Assembly: GCF_009733595.1 (NCBI RefSeq)
Contig: NZ_WOFH01000002.1
Span: 434,001-498,000 of the forward strand
Length of the DNA stretch: 64,000 nt
Origin: Actinomadura litoris
GTDB lineage: Bacteria; Actinomycetota; Actinomycetes; Streptosporangiales; Streptosporangiaceae
Reading direction: 5' to 3'
This document shows, piece after piece, positions 63,007-64,000 of the stretch (the stretch's first letter is position 1; every line of letters begins with the position of its first letter). The position numbers were made by a program, and so were the translations under genes. The notes below the pieces were generated by a model. That model saw nothing but the letters and a program-made list of their open reading frames with translations, searched no databases and was not told the origin of the DNA.

Positions 63007-64000
63007 ATGGCCGACTCCGCGCCCCAGCTCAACCGGAGATCCTTCCTCGTCGTCGGCGGCCTCGCCGTCGGCACCGCCACCGCCGCGGGCGGCGTCCCCG
63101 GGACCGCCCACGCCGCCACGCTCCGGTCGCGCGCCCTCGCCGGCGACCCGTTCACGCTGGGCGTCGCCTCCGGCGACCCCGACCCGCGCGGTTTCGTCCT
63201 CTGGACGCGCCTCGCCGTCGACCCGCACGCCGAGGACGGCCTCGGCGGCATGCCCGCGCGGCCCGTCCCCGTCCAGTGGGAGGTGTCCTCCGACGACCGG
63301 TTCCGCCGCGTCGACCGGCGCGGCACCGCCGTCGCGAGCCCCGAGGCCGCGCACTCGGTCCACGTCGAGCTGAACGACCTGCGCCCCGGCCGCGACTACT
63401 GGTACCGGTTCCGCACCGGCACCCATGTCTCGCCGGTCGGCCGGACCCGCACCGCGCCCCGCGCCGACTCCTTCGGCCCGGCCCTCGCGATGGGCTTCGT
63501 CTCGTGCTCCCAGTTCGAGCACGGCTGGTTCACCGCCTACCGGCGGCTCGCCGAGGAGCACCCCGACCTGATCCTCCACCTCGGCGACTACCAGTACGAG
63601 TACAAGAAGGGCGTCTACACCATCCCGGGCGGCAACGTCCGCGACCACGAGGGCCCCGAGACCGTCACGCTCGCCGACTACCGGCTGCGGCACGCCCAGT
63701 ACAAGTCCGACCTCGACCTCCAGGCCGCGCACGAGGCCGCGCCCTGGCTCGTCGTGTTCGACGACCACGAGGTCGAGAACAACTGGGCCGACGACGTCCC
63801 CGAGGAGGGCTCCGACACGCCCGACCCCGCCGACTTCGCCAAGCGCCGCGCCGCCGCGTTCCAGGCGTACTACGAGAACATGCCGCTGCGCCGCCGGTCG
63901 GTCCCGAGGGGGCCGGACATCCAGATCTACCGGCGGGTCCAGTGGGGCAAGCTCGCCAACTTCCACATGCTCGACACCCGCCAGTTCCGCGACGACCAGG
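63007..64000 (+). CDS. phoD: PhoD-type alkaline phosphatase, N-terminal part (runs out of the window)
   Basis: The first 331 residues are present. The twin-arginine signal NRRSFLVVGGLAVGTATAAG is followed by the PhoD N-domain (FTLGVASGDPDPRGFVLWTR) and the metallophosphatase core: GFVSCSQFEHGWF, LILHLGDYQYEY and VFDDHEVENNW. PhoD enzymes are exported folded by Tat, bind Fe/Ca and release phosphate from mono- and diesters. The ATG follows AAAGG by ten bases. The right edge of the window cuts the gene. Confidence 0.95.
   Translation, partial: MADSAPQLNRRSFLVVGGLAVGTATAAGGVPGTAHAATLRSRALAGDPFTLGVASGDPDPRGFVLWTRLAVDPHAEDGLGGMPARPVPVQWEVSSDDRFRRVDRRGTAVASPEAAHSVHVELNDLRPGRDYWYRFRTGTHVSPVGRTRTAPRADSFGPALAMGFVSCSQFEHGWFTAYRRLAEEHPDLILHLGDYQYEYKKGVYTIPGGNVRDHEGPETVTLADYRLRHAQYKSDLDLQAAHEAAPWLVVFDDHEVENNWADDVPEEGSDTPDPADFAKRRAAAFQAYYENMPLRRRSVPRGPDIQIYRRVQWGKLANFHMLDTRQFRDDQ

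Overview
The window is very GC-rich, gene-dense chromosomal DNA from a filamentous or related actinomycete. Three things point there. A WhiJ-type cluster is present (XRE-DUF5753 regulator, DUF397 protein, HATPase). Haem genes of the Gram-positive coproporphyrin route are present (hemE, hemY/cgoX, hemQ/chdC). GTG starts, four-base ATGA/GTGA overlaps and actinobacterial small conserved proteins are common. A Streptosporangiales/Thermomonosporaceae-like genome (for example Actinomadura) is a reasonable guess, but the taxon cannot be fixed from the sequence alone.

Left part (1-15.2 kb) is accessory and regulatory. It starts with the tail of a WD40 protein, then a secreted CocE/NonD hydrolase, a NarL-type two-component system and a DUF6326 membrane protein. 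Next come an XRE-TPR regulator with a small GRDP-like protein and a methyltransferase, and a CRISPR-bearing stretch (9.7-10.8 kb) without cas genes but with a small membrane protein gene. An HxlR/MBL divergent pair, a lipoprotein, an I36-like secreted protein and the WhiJ-like cluster follow.

Middle part (15.4-41 kb) is mostly housekeeping: acnA; an atypical SDR under a TetR regulator with two visible operators; LysE and TSUP exporters; mug; an ASCH protein; a three-gene sugar ABC importer; divergent idi and dxs; an FprA-type reductase; an amino acid permease; and a run of OmpR regulator, kinase, thiolase (fadA) and fadB. A secreted SMP-30-like protein and an NmrA-like/AraC divergent pair follow.

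Right part (41.4-64 kb): a lipoprotein-adaptor-MacB-type ABC operon; an EfeU iron permease with a good IdeR/DtxR box; RNase D, DUF3000, hemE, DUF4349, hemY and hemQ; a 450-bp minisatellite; msrB; a stand-alone LigD-type polymerase domain; a secreted PepX-like peptidase; a sulfatase; a HelD/HelR-like helicase; and the start of a phoD phosphatase. From memory, the grouping dxs, RNase D, DUF3000, hemE, hemY, hemQ, msrB parallels Mycobacterium tuberculosis Rv2682c-Rv2674, so this is an inherited core block with insertions.

The main signals beyond ordinary genes are: decayed CRISPR arrays; paired operators at the SDR/TetR pair, acnA, and fadA (lying inside the kinase 3' end); an in-frame hairpin repeat duplicated inside an ABC permease gene; and the minisatellite between convergent genes. 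No rRNA, tRNA, insertion sequence or complete phage element was recognised. I did not find a convincing wholly new multi-gene system; the best candidates are listed with their limits.
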